Positions 53,755 to 61,951 of a DNA stretch of 64,000 nt are shown here, one piece after another (positions within the stretch are counted from its first letter, which is position 1; every line of letters starts with the position of its first letter). Source of the DNA: UBA7328 sp002471345 (GTDB lineage: Bacteria; Bacteroidota; Bacteroidia; Chitinophagales; Saprospiraceae). Both the position numbers and the translations under genes were made by a program. Below the pieces are notes generated by a model, which saw nothing but the letters and a program-made list of their open reading frames with translations, ran no database searches and was not told the DNA's origin. The stretch covers positions 1-64,000 of the forward strand of contig CAXGOB010000018.1 in assembly GCA_964011275.1 (NCBI GenBank), written 5' to 3'.

Positions 53755-55128
53755 ATGTGCCATAAAGTGACTTATGCTGGAATAAATCAAGAGGTTTCAA
53801 ATGATGATGCCTTCAATACGTTATTGGATGTCTCTATTGAGAATCAAATTCCTCATCTTCATGAATGCGGAGGTCAAGGCAATTGTACCACATGCAGGGT
53901 AAGGGTGATTAATGGTATGCAAAACCTGACATCAAAGACCTAAAAGGAAAAGATCGTATCCCAAGCTAGAAAATGGGATCCTACAATCCGCTTAGCATGT
54001 CAAGCTTGTGTGAAAGGAGATGTGGAGATACAAAGATTAATTTGGTCAAATGGCGAGGTGAATCAACTTCAAAAAGAACTTGCTCCTGAAGGTAGAGCCG
54101 AAGAACGTCCAATCGCAATTCTATTCTGTGATTTAAGGAACTACACGAGCATGTCATCTAAGAACTTGACATTTGACATGGCATTTATGCTGAATCGGTT
54201 CTACACTGCATTAGGCGAACCAATTTTGATGAATAATGGAATTATTTATCAGTATGTTGGTGATGAGATAATTGGAGTTTTTGGAACAACTGGAGGTACT
54301 AAAGAGAAGAATTGTACTGATGCAATTAGAGCAGCTCTTGGAATGCAATATGCCCTGGATTTATTGAATAAGACAGAGCTTCGGGATTTTAATATCACTT
54401 TAAAATCTGGAATTGGTGTAAACTTCGGTAGAGCATATGTCGGACATTTAGGTCATCCAACTCATCGGCAATTTTCTGTAATTGGTGATCCTGTAAATGT
54501 GGCAAGTAGGATTCAAGGACAAACCAAATTGAATGGAGTAAATATTCTTATTTCTAAATCAGTAAGAGATAGCATCAAAAACAATCCGATAATGATTGGT
54601 GAATCTTTTGATGCTGACTTAGCTGGTATAGAAGAGACAGCTGAACTCTATGAGCTTATTGGATTCAAGGATATGGACCTTCAGCTAGAATTGCAAGCCT
54701 CTCTGAATTTGATGTTGGATGATGAAGATAAGTTTGCGGCATTATTCTATAACAATGTCTTTAAGATTGCTCCTCAAGCTAGAGCTTTGTTCAGAAGGAA
54801 TATGACTGATCAAGGAAGATTGCTTACACATATGTTAGGAGGTATTGTTTATTCACTTTCTAGACCACAACATCTGACCACAGGGCTTAAGAAATTAGGT
54901 GAAAGTCATGTCAAATATGGAGTGAAATTAGAGCATTATCCTGTTGTCAAACAAGCAATGCTCGAGACCATTGATATGACCTTAGGGGAGAACAAAACGG
55001 AAAAGACCATGGATGCATGGAATGCTGCCCTGGATTTTGTCATAGATGCTATGCAGAATGCCGCGAAAGCTATAGATATGAGAGAAACATCAATCAATGA
55101 GCAACAAGAAATAAAACAGGCTTCATAG
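53755..55128 (+). pseudogene. Ferredoxin / class III nucleotide cyclase / globin fusion, in-frame stop
   Basis: Three domains in one frame of 457 codons. Residues 1-85: plant-type 2Fe-2S ferredoxin, HECGGQGNCTTCRVRV (three Cys) and the fourth Cys in IRLACQACVKGD. Residues about 115-280: class III cyclase with ILFCDLRNYTSMS and QYVGDEIIGVFG (metal Asp residues), VIGDPVNVASRIQGQTK (Asn and Arg). Residues about 310-445: globin, with LFYNNVFKIAPQARALF and the proximal-His segment GESHVKYGVKLEHYPVV. A TAA at 53941-53943 lies between the third and fourth Cys, where relatives have a charged residue; one base (for example G to T of GAA) explains it. A restart at 54010 would give cyclase plus globin without the cluster. 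Confidence 0.82.
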
Positions 55129-55178
55129 GGAAGAACTGAAACATTTATTATATTTTATATATCTAAAATTCAAAACGA

Positions 55179-55910
55179 ATGAAAGCAATCACATTCATTT
55201 ATGGTATTATCGCTTACTTCATATTCTTTGCTACTTTTTTATATGCAGCAGGATTTATGGGAAATCTATTGGTTCCAAAAGACATTGATACAGGCCCTGA
55301 GACTAGCATGACATCTGCTCTCATTATTAATGCTCTTTTGTTGTCTGTTTTTGCTGTCCAACATAGTCTCATGGCTCGACCAGCATTCAAGGAATGGTGG
55401 GTTAAATTAGTAGGTAAAGCGGGAGAACGTAGTACATATGTATTGTTCTCTAGTTTGGCACTTATTCTCCTTTTTTGGAAATGGCAGCCTATTAAATCAA
55501 CAATATGGGAAGTTGAGAATGAAACATTGAGACTGGTCTTGACAGGAGTGTTTTTAGTTGGGCTATTAGTTGTATTGCTTTCTACTTTTATGATAAACCA
55601 TTTCAGCCTTTTTGGTCTAAAGCAAGTTTATCAGAATATGATGAATCAAAAAGAAACAGAAGAGCCTTTTACAACTCGATTCTTTTATGCATTTGTAAGG
55701 CACCCCATTATGCTCGGTTTTTTGATTATGTTATGGGCTGTCCCTACCATGACCTTAGGCCACCTATTCTTTTCAATAGGAAGTACTCTTTACATATTTA
55801 TTGCCGTGAAATATCTAGAAGAAAAAGACTTAAGAAATATGATTGGAAAGAAATATGAGGACTATCAGAAAAAGGTCCCTATGTTGATTCCATTCATTGG
55901 ATGGAAATAA
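55179..55910 (+). CDS. mddA: Methanethiol S-methyltransferase-like membrane protein
   Basis: Membrane methyltransferase of the isoprenylcysteine methyltransferase type, 243 residues and about six hydrophobic segments. Sequence blocks AVQHSLMARPAFKEWW, ERSTYVLFSSLALILLFWKW and STFMINHFSLFGLKQVYQN are the ones that define MddA, which methylates methanethiol to dimethyl sulfide. The SAM-binding end is FVRHPIMLGFLIMLWAVPTM and LEEKDLRNMIGKKYEDYQK. NnrU proteins share the fold, but the blocks favour MddA. It lies 50 bp after the cyclase fusion and ends in a strong terminator. Confidence 0.78.
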   Translation: MKAITFIYGIIAYFIFFATFLYAAGFMGNLLVPKDIDTGPETSMTSALIINALLLSVFAVQHSLMARPAFKEWWVKLVGKAGERSTYVLFSSLALILLFWKWQPIKSTIWEVENETLRLVLTGVFLVGLLVVLLSTFMINHFSLFGLKQVYQNMMNQKETEEPFTTRFFYAFVRHPIMLGFLIMLWAVPTMTLGHLFFSIGSTLYIFIAVKYLEEKDLRNMIGKKYEDYQKKVPMLIPFIGWK

Positions 55911-55917
55911 ATAGAAG

Positions 55918-55949
55918 GTGTCGAGCATATAAAGTGTTCGACACTTTTT
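55918..55949 (+). terminator. Rho-independent terminator after mddA
   Basis: GTGTCGAGCA (55918-55927) and TGTTCGACAC (55935-55944) pair over ten bases with one G-T, around a 7-base loop, and are followed by five T residues. It begins 8 bp after the mddA stop and would end the transcript that may include the upstream cyclase genes. Confidence 0.8.
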
Positions 55950-56059
55950 AGTAAAAGAGAGGAGTCAGATGTTGGTTAAATTGTCATTGTTATGTAAGTT
56001 CATATAAATATTTATATAGCGGCATTTTCCTGTTGCTTACCATTGTAAGCCCAATATTT

Positions 56060-56542
56060 ATGACACCCACATACCAGAGAATATGTGCATTGCTTCAGAG
56101 TCAAAATCTTCGTTTTGAGGAAATCCATCATATAGCCACGCCGACATCTATTGATTCTGCAAAGATTAGAGGGGATGATCTATCTCAAGGTGCAAAGGCT
56201 ATATTGTATAAAGTACAGGATGGATTTTCATTATTCGTTTTTGCTGCTGATAAAAGAATGAATCCAAAATTGATAAAGGATCACTTTAAGTCCAAGGGAA
56301 AGAAAGCAAAAAAGACTCGATTTGCATCTAATGAAGAATTGAAGGACTTGACAGGACTAGTTCCAGGATCTGTACCACCTTTTGGAAGACCTATATTAGA
56401 CTTTGACCTCTATATTGATCCTTCTTTATTGGAAAATGAAATCATTGCTTTTAATGCAGGTTCAATTACCGATTCTATTAAAATGAGTCTTTCTGACTAC
56501 ATTGATGTGAGCAGAGGAGAGGTCTTTACATTTTGCGACTGA
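56060..56542 (+). CDS. YbaK/prolyl-tRNA editing-like deacylase
   Basis: About 160 residues with the YbaK/ProX fold that removes wrong amino acids from tRNA. Features are TPTYQRICALLQSQNLRFEE at the start, KAILYKVQDGFSLFVFAADK (catalytic Lys), and GLVPGSVPPFGRPI with FNAGSITDSIKMS near the end. A TTG frame opens at 56033; ATG 56060 (MTPTYQ) gives the usual N-terminus. Specificity among Cys-, Ala- and other mischarged tRNAs cannot be told. Confidence 0.85.
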   Translation: MTPTYQRICALLQSQNLRFEEIHHIATPTSIDSAKIRGDDLSQGAKAILYKVQDGFSLFVFAADKRMNPKLIKDHFKSKGKKAKKTRFASNEELKDLTGLVPGSVPPFGRPILDFDLYIDPSLLENEIIAFNAGSITDSIKMSLSDYIDVSRGEVFTFCD

Positions 56543-56637
56543 TTCTCTTTTCTATTCTTGATATTAATGATCAAAATTGGTTAGGAAGCGGATTTTTCGA
56601 TACCAATATATGAGAGTACTGTTAACTTGACATCTCC

Positions 56638-57072
56638 TCAGATTGCCTTTTTACTTTTTACTAAATCATCTAAAATGATGCTGGTCTTAGAAATGCCATA
56701 TTCCGCAATTCTATCCAATAAAGAAACCAAATGCTGATTATTACGGAGATGTGCAGTCATAATCACACAATCTTCACCCGTAACCAGAAAACAGGACTGA
56801 ATTTCTGGGAATGAATCAAGTGAATTTAGAAATGAGGCTCGTTTACCTAAACCATATTTTACAGTAATGATAGCTTTGATATCAATACCTAACTTTTCCT
56901 CATTTAGTGCTATTGTGTAGCCTTCTATAATGCCTTCACTTTCCATGCTCTGTATTCTTTGTGCTACAGCCGGAGCAGTAAGTCCTATTGCTTTGCCAAT
57001 TTTAGCAAAGGACATTCGAGCATTGGTTTTGAGTAGGGAAATGATTTCTATATTAAAACTATCAATTTTCAT
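56638..57072 (-). CDS. Lrp/AsnC-family transcriptional regulator
   Basis: A 144-residue regulator. N-terminal HTH: SLLKTNARMSFAKIGKAIGL with TAPAVAQRIQSMESEGIIEG; C-terminal RAM ligand domain (KAIITVKYGLGKRASFL and CFLVTGEDCVIMTAHLRN). Lrp-type proteins sense amino acids and often control adjacent amino-acid enzymes. It is divergent from the PLP decarboxylase at 57214, with 141 bp between starts, so that gene is the likely target. Confidence 0.93.
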   Translation of the reverse strand: MKIDSFNIEIISLLKTNARMSFAKIGKAIGLTAPAVAQRIQSMESEGIIEGYTIALNEEKLGIDIKAIITVKYGLGKRASFLNSLDSFPEIQSCFLVTGEDCVIMTAHLRNNQHLVSLLDRIAEYGISKTSIILDDLVKSKKAI

Positions 57073-57164
57073 AATCGAAAGATAAATATCAAAAATAATA
57101 CATAATCAATAGTTATAATGATATAATAGATATAAATACAAAGTGCTTTAATTTTTATGCTTTG

Positions 57165-57172
57165 TATGTTTG
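57165..57172 (+). promoter_or_regulatory. Bacteroidota-type -7 element before the decarboxylase
   Basis: TATGTTTG matches TAnnTTTG and lies 41 bp before the ATG at 57214. No good TTG was seen at the -33 position. The surrounding 57060-57213 region is the shared promoter zone with the divergent Lrp gene. Confidence 0.4.
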
Positions 57173-57213
57173 TAAGTGTTAATTAGAAAGTAATACGAAT
57201 AGCTATACGAATT

Positions 57214-58623
57214 ATGAACAAATTTGATTTTACAAAAGAAGAAAGGAAACAAATACGATCTATTGTTGAAGAGAACCTGAGTGAGTATTATTCAAATACC
57301 AAATCTAAAAAAGTAGGTAGATTGTTCGATCCTATTGAGGTAAAAGAATTTGTGAATCAGTTTGAATTTAAAGAGGAGAGTAATGCTGAAGATGTCATAG
57401 AAAATGTGATATATGGTTTGAGTGAATATGCCATTCAAACACCACATCCTAGTTATTATGGATTGTTTAACCCTAGACCTGGATATGCATCTATAATGGC
57501 TGATTATATTTCAGCTATGTTCAATCCTCAATTGGCTTCATGGAGTCATGCACCTTTTGCAAATGAGGTAGAAAGAAAGTGTATTGAAGAATTGGGTGCT
57601 AAACTTGGAATTAAAGACGCTGCAATAGATGGAGCTTTTTGTTCAGGAGGTGCAGAATCAAACCTCACAGCAGTGCTTTGTGCTTTAAATAATAAATACC
57701 CAAAACTAGCTAAAGAAGGAATAATTGGAATGAATTCTAGACCCGTCATTTATATCTCAGCAGAAGCACATCATTCTGTTCATAAAGCGGCTAGAATAAC
57801 GGGATTGGGCACTGATGTCATTAGAACCATTAAGGTGAATAAAAACCTTGAAATGGATATTGATGATCTTGAACTCAGAATTGAAGAAGACCTTTCTTCA
57901 GGATACGAGCCCTTAATGGTTGTAGCCACCACGGGATCTACTGGAGCAGGAGCTATAGATAATGTGAAAGAAATTCTCGCTATCTCTAGTAGACATGGTA
58001 TCTGGTTGCATGCAGACGCAGCATATGGAGCAGGGTTAAAAATTTCTTCTAAATATAGAGAGCATCTAGGAGCTGTTCATCTTGCTGACAGTATTACCAT
58101 TGATTTGCACAAATGGTTTTCAGTACCGATGGGAGCAAGTGTAATATTGGTAAAAGACAGAAATATTCTTAAAAAAACATTTGAGATGCGGACGGATTAC
58201 ATGCCTCTTCATGAAAATGAGGTTACAGTTGATCCTTACTCCAATTCTATACAATGGTCCAGAAGAGCAATTGGATTAAAATTCTTTTTGCCTTTGGCGA
58301 TACATGGTTGGAAAGTTTATGATGATACCATTACCCACCAAATTGAGATCGCTCAATATATGCGACAACAGCTTAAACGGTACAATTGGGAGATTACCAA
58401 TAATACGCCACTACCTATTGTGTGTTTTACACATGATAATCTCAAAAACAGTGATGCTAAGGTGAATAAATTGATTGACACAATTGTGCAAAGTGGAAAG
58501 ACATGGTGTTCTGCATATTCAGTGAATAATGAAATGTCGATTAGGGCTTGTATTACTAATTATGCTACATCAGAGCAGAATGTTGATGAGTTTGTCGAAT
58601 TGTTAAATAGCGCAATGGAATAG
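57214..58623 (+). CDS. PLP-dependent group II decarboxylase
   Basis: Pyridoxal-phosphate decarboxylase of 469 residues in the glutamate/aromatic/diaminobutyrate group. Blocks include TPHPSYYGLFNPRPGYASIM, FCSGGAESNLTAVLCAL, AEAHHSVHKAARITGLG, LHADAAYGAGLKISSKY and the PLP lysine in TIDLHKWFSVPMGASV. The substrate is unclear; it is distinct from the aromatic-type enzyme at 36348. The divergent Lrp-type gene suggests amino-acid-responsive control. Confidence 0.88.
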   Translation: MNKFDFTKEERKQIRSIVEENLSEYYSNTKSKKVGRLFDPIEVKEFVNQFEFKEESNAEDVIENVIYGLSEYAIQTPHPSYYGLFNPRPGYASIMADYISAMFNPQLASWSHAPFANEVERKCIEELGAKLGIKDAAIDGAFCSGGAESNLTAVLCALNNKYPKLAKEGIIGMNSRPVIYISAEAHHSVHKAARITGLGTDVIRTIKVNKNLEMDIDDLELRIEEDLSSGYEPLMVVATTGSTGAGAIDNVKEILAISSRHGIWLHADAAYGAGLKISSKYREHLGAVHLADSITIDLHKWFSVPMGASVILVKDRNILKKTFEMRTDYMPLHENEVTVDPYSNSIQWSRRAIGLKFFLPLAIHGWKVYDDTITHQIEIAQYMRQQLKRYNWEITNNTPLPIVCFTHDNLKNSDAKVNKLIDTIVQSGKTWCSAYSVNNEMSIRACITNYATSEQNVDEFVELLNSAME

Positions 58624-58670
58624 AATTATTTGTTCTAATGTTATTGAACATTGAATTGGAATTTAACAGA

Positions 58671-59069
58671 ATGAGTGCAAAATTTATCGGATCAGCAACA
58701 GTTTTGATCGTGCATGATGTAGAATCTACAGTCCTTTATTATAGAGATAAATTGGGTTTTCATTTTAATAGATTTTGGGGAGACCCACCTTCATTTTGTA
58801 TTCTTCATCGAGATGCTCACAGTATTATGCTGAGCAAGGTGGAATCTGATTCTTTATTAACTCCAAATAATAATCTAACACTGGATTTTTGGGATATCTA
58901 TTTTTGGACGGATGATGTAAGGGCATTAAGGGAAGAGTACATTACAAAAGGTGCAGAACTCTATCATCCTTTAACTGAAAAGGGATATGGAGTTTTAGAA
59001 TTTGAGGTAAAGGATATAAATGGCTACATCATTGCCTTCGGTGAGGAATTGCCAGAACCTATACATTGA
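58671..59069 (+). CDS. VOC-family (glyoxalase/bleomycin resistance fold) protein
   Basis: A protein of about 132 residues with two paired beta-alpha-beta-beta units. It begins MSAKFIGSATVLIVHDVEST with YYRDKLGFHFNRFWGDPP, then FCILHRDAHSIMLSKVE, and ends GVLEFEVKDINGYIIAFGEE. The frame opens at 58638, but ATG 58671 gives the standard N-terminus. Members act as metal-dependent lyases, isomerases or dioxygenases, or in resistance; the substrate is unknown. Confidence 0.85.
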   Translation: MSAKFIGSATVLIVHDVESTVLYYRDKLGFHFNRFWGDPPSFCILHRDAHSIMLSKVESDSLLTPNNNLTLDFWDIYFWTDDVRALREEYITKGAELYHPLTEKGYGVLEFEVKDINGYIIAFGEELPEPIH

Positions 59070-59073
59070 CAAT

Positions 59074-59829
59074 ATGCATCGACACTCTTCAATAAATAAG
59101 ATTCTCGCATTTCTTTCATTAATCCTTTATATATCGTGTACTGATTTAAGCTCAAATGAAAATGCAGAATCTAAGGAAGATTATGAGCTTCTGATCAATT
59201 TAGAAGGAGAAAGTAATTTTTGGTTAAGACGACACCTTGTGGACTATTTTGTCATGGTTGCACTTGGATCAGAATATGGCTCTGATTTTAAAATCAGTAG
59301 AAAATGGCATAGCCATATGAAAGTTATTGTAAAAGGAGTTCATGACCCTTTATTAATCAATGAGCTGGATAAAATTATAAATGAAATTAATGACCTCTCT
59401 CAGGATGGGTTTAGAATTGAAAGGGTGGGGGATGACGAAGAATCAAATTTTACGATCTTCTTAGGAGGAAAACGAGAATACAACCTGTTGTTTCCTGGTG
59501 CAAGTGATTTGATAGAAAAAAATGATGGTTTGTTTAGATTGAAAATGGATGATTTTGTCATTAAAGAGGGTAGTCTTTTTGTGAATTCGGAGTTAAATTC
59601 ATTTGAAGTGAAAAAGCATTTATTAAGAGAAGAATTAACTCAATCACTTGGGCTAGGAAATGATATTGAACATTATGCCAATAGTATTTTTTATCAGCAG
59701 CCATCTAGAGTAACAGAATACAGTACAAATGACAAAGAAATAATCAGACTACTTTATCATCCGCAAATGGTAGCAGGGCTTTCAGAAGATTCTGTGAGGG
59801 GAATACTAGAAGGAATTTTGGGATTATGA
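59074..59829 (+). CDS. DUF2927-like lipoprotein
   Basis: About 251 residues with a lipobox ending LILYISC; the ATG at 59074 fits because the upstream frame (59020) overlaps the preceding gene. The body has NFWLRRHLVDYFVMVALGSE and, in the C-terminal half, REELTQSLGLGNDIEHYANS followed by IFYQQPSRVTEYSTNDKEII, the region defining DUF2927 proteins. The EELTQSLG block could be a degenerate metallopeptidase-like site, but no HExxH is visible. Function unknown. Follows the VOC gene by 4 bp. Confidence 0.72.
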   Translation: MHRHSSINKILAFLSLILYISCTDLSSNENAESKEDYELLINLEGESNFWLRRHLVDYFVMVALGSEYGSDFKISRKWHSHMKVIVKGVHDPLLINELDKIINEINDLSQDGFRIERVGDDEESNFTIFLGGKREYNLLFPGASDLIEKNDGLFRLKMDDFVIKEGSLFVNSELNSFEVKKHLLREELTQSLGLGNDIEHYANSIFYQQPSRVTEYSTNDKEIIRLLYHPQMVAGLSEDSVRGILEGILGL

Positions 59830-59839
59830 CTTGATAAAA

Positions 59840-59870
59840 AAAGCCAACAACTTTAGTAGTCATTGGCTTT
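59840..59870. terminator. Bidirectional terminator
   Basis: AAAGCCAA (59840-59847) and TTGGCTTT (59863-59870) form a perfect 8-bp stem with a 15-base loop, with A-rich sequence on the left and T-rich on the right, so it can stop both the plus-strand gene ending at 59829 and the minus-strand gene ending at 59925. Confidence 0.75.
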
Positions 59871-59924
59871 ATTTTCTTTCACGTTCATGAACGAAGTGGG
59901 AACGCTAAGACATTGCTGTATCAT

Positions 59925-60869
59925 TTACCCTAATGTAGCAATTAACTTTTCTGCGAGTTCTATACCTATTTTTTCTTGTGCTTCTCCTGTACTTGCTCCT
60001 GTATGAGGAGTAAGCGATACCTTTTGATGATTTAATATATCAGCTCTTGGATTGGGTTCATTTTCAAATACATCTAATCCAGCAGCCGCGATTTTACCAC
60101 TATTTAATGCTGATATCATGGCTTCTTCATCAACAGTGCCACCTCTTGAGCAGTTTATAAGGATAACACCATCTTTCATTTTTGAAAACCCATCTGTAGA
60201 AAGGACATACTTTCCAATGTTTGGAATATGAAGAGTAATGATATCCGCAGAAGCTAACATTTTATCCATCGGAACAGTATTTACATCTACATCCATTCCA
60301 ATCTCTTTTCCACCTAATCTTAATGTCGCTTTATCTATAAACGGATCTACAGCCATGACATTCATTCCCATACTTAATCCAATCTCAGCAGTAGATTGTC
60401 CTATTCTACCGAATCCTATTACACCTAAGGTTTTTCCTTCAAGTTCAAACCCTTTGGAGTAAGCTTTCTTGAGGGATTTGAACTCTGTACCACCTTTTGA
60501 TGGCATATTTCTATTAGAATCATATAAAGATCTCGCTACTGATAGCATATGAGCAAATGCTAGTTCTGCTACTGATCTAGATGATGCAGCCGGTGTGTTA
60601 AGAACAGCTATACCTTTACTTTTGGCATGATCCACATCAATATTATCTAAGCCAACACCACCTCTTCCTATTGCCTTTAGATTTGGACAAGCATCAATTA
60701 ATTCAGTTCTTACTTTAGTCGCGCTTCTCACGCATATAGCATCGAAATCAGGCAATTGAGAAGGAAGATCTCCTTGCTCTATTTTGTCTAAACTTACTTC
60801 ATGCCCAGCATCTTGAAGCAATTTAGCACCAGAAGGATGTATACCGTCGTTGATTAATATTTTAGCCAT
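59925..60869 (-). CDS. serA: D-3-phosphoglycerate dehydrogenase
   Basis: D-isomer-specific 2-hydroxyacid dehydrogenase of 314 residues, likely the first step of serine synthesis. The Rossmann block is LGVIGFGRIGQSTAEIGL, and the substrate and catalytic residues appear in CVRSATKVR, GRGGVGLDNID, INCSRGGTVDEEAM (Arg/Glu) and LTPHTGASTGEA (His). It is the short form without the ACT regulatory domain. A related hydroxypyruvate reductase is possible, but the GRGGVGLDNID and SGKIAAAGLDVFENEP blocks favour SerA. Confidence 0.9.
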   Translation of the reverse strand: MAKILINDGIHPSGAKLLQDAGHEVSLDKIEQGDLPSQLPDFDAICVRSATKVRTELIDACPNLKAIGRGGVGLDNIDVDHAKSKGIAVLNTPAASSRSVAELAFAHMLSVARSLYDSNRNMPSKGGTEFKSLKKAYSKGFELEGKTLGVIGFGRIGQSTAEIGLSMGMNVMAVDPFIDKATLRLGGKEIGMDVDVNTVPMDKMLASADIITLHIPNIGKYVLSTDGFSKMKDGVILINCSRGGTVDEEAMISALNSGKIAAAGLDVFENEPNPRADILNHQKVSLTPHTGASTGEAQEKIGIELAEKLIATLG

Positions 60870-61265
60870 GGTAGGATATAATTTTATAATAAGTCACAAA
60901 TGTATGACTAAGATCTTCTTAAGGAAAGTGCGGGTATTAAAAGGCTATTTAGACAAATAATCTTAATAATTGGATTATCATTCATCTTGCATAATAATGT
61001 GTAGTACTCTCCTTGAATATGAAATAAATAGGTAACTCATCTCTATTGTAGGAAAGAAAATTTGGGTGAATTAATATTCCAGAATCTTGGATTAATGATC
61101 TTTATCTTAATCATGTGCACAATTAGTTTCTTGTTTTAAGCGAAATAATCTTGAAATAGTTTTTCTTGTACATCTAGAAGCCTCGCTTTTCTAGTAGTAT
61201 AATAGAGTAGATATAAAAGTCAAAGAAAATTGAAAAGTTTAAAATCCAATTCTTAGCATTGTCGT
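60870..61265. other. Gene-free stretch
   Basis: The 396 bases between serA and the nitroreductase gene hold no recognisable coding region or RNA. The sequence is AT-rich, with only short imperfect repeats. It includes the promoter regions of both divergent genes, but no clear -7 or -33 pair was seen. Confidence 0.45.
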
Positions 61266-61856
61266 ATGAAGCAACCAAAACCTTTTTCTATACTATCAGA
61301 CATTATTCATCAGAGAAGATCCATTTTTCCTCCTATGTATACTGGAGAAAAAGTGGATGATAAGATCATATTAGAATTGCTTAATAATGCGAATCAGGCT
61401 CCTTCTCATAAAAAGACCAATCCTTGGAGGTTTCATGTCATTTCGGGAGATGGGTTGCTGCGATTGGCGAGTTTTTTTCAGAATACGTATAAAGAGAATA
61501 TAGACCAAAGTGACTATAAAGAAGTAAAGTTTAAAAAACTTGGAACTAATTCTCTCAAGGCAAGTCATGTTATAGTAGTCGGGGCAGAAATAAATCCTGA
61601 ATCGGGTCTGCCAGAATGGGAGGAGATAGCTGCAGTAGCTGCTGCTGTTCAAAATCTGTATTTATCTGTTACTGCATTTTCTCTTGGTGGTTATTGGAGT
61701 AGCCCTTCACTTATGATTAATCATATTCATGAATTTATAGATTTAAGAAAAGATGAAAAATGTCTTGGCTTTTTCTTTATAGGTATTCCGCAAGGTGACC
61801 TAGGTCTAAAAGTTGAGAAAGGCGATATTGTTGAAAAGGTCAAATGGTATCGATAA
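61266..61856 (+). CDS. Nitroreductase family protein
   Basis: FMN-dependent reductase of 196 residues. The start IIHQRRSIFPPMYTGEKVDD and NNANQAPSHKKTNPWRFHVI form the FMN site; the later AVAAAVQNLYLSVTAFSLGG and YWSSP complete the fold. It probably reduces quinones or nitro compounds; the physiological substrate is unknown. Confidence 0.9.
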   Translation: MKQPKPFSILSDIIHQRRSIFPPMYTGEKVDDKIILELLNNANQAPSHKKTNPWRFHVISGDGLLRLASFFQNTYKENIDQSDYKEVKFKKLGTNSLKASHVIVVGAEINPESGLPEWEEIAAVAAAVQNLYLSVTAFSLGGYWSSPSLMINHIHEFIDLRKDEKCLGFFFIGIPQGDLGLKVEKGDIVEKVKWYR

Positions 61857-61951
61857 AATAATATTCTATTAATTACTGATATATAGACAAAGTTTATTGA
61901 AGTAAGAATATAAAACCCCAATCTTTGATAACTCTTTAGAAAGAAATTGGA

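Noticed and set aside
39244..55128. A non-standard genetic code explaining the in-frame stops
   Set aside because: TGA, TAG and TAA each interrupt one gene, all three are used as normal stops elsewhere in the window, and frameshifts occur too. No single reassignment fits.
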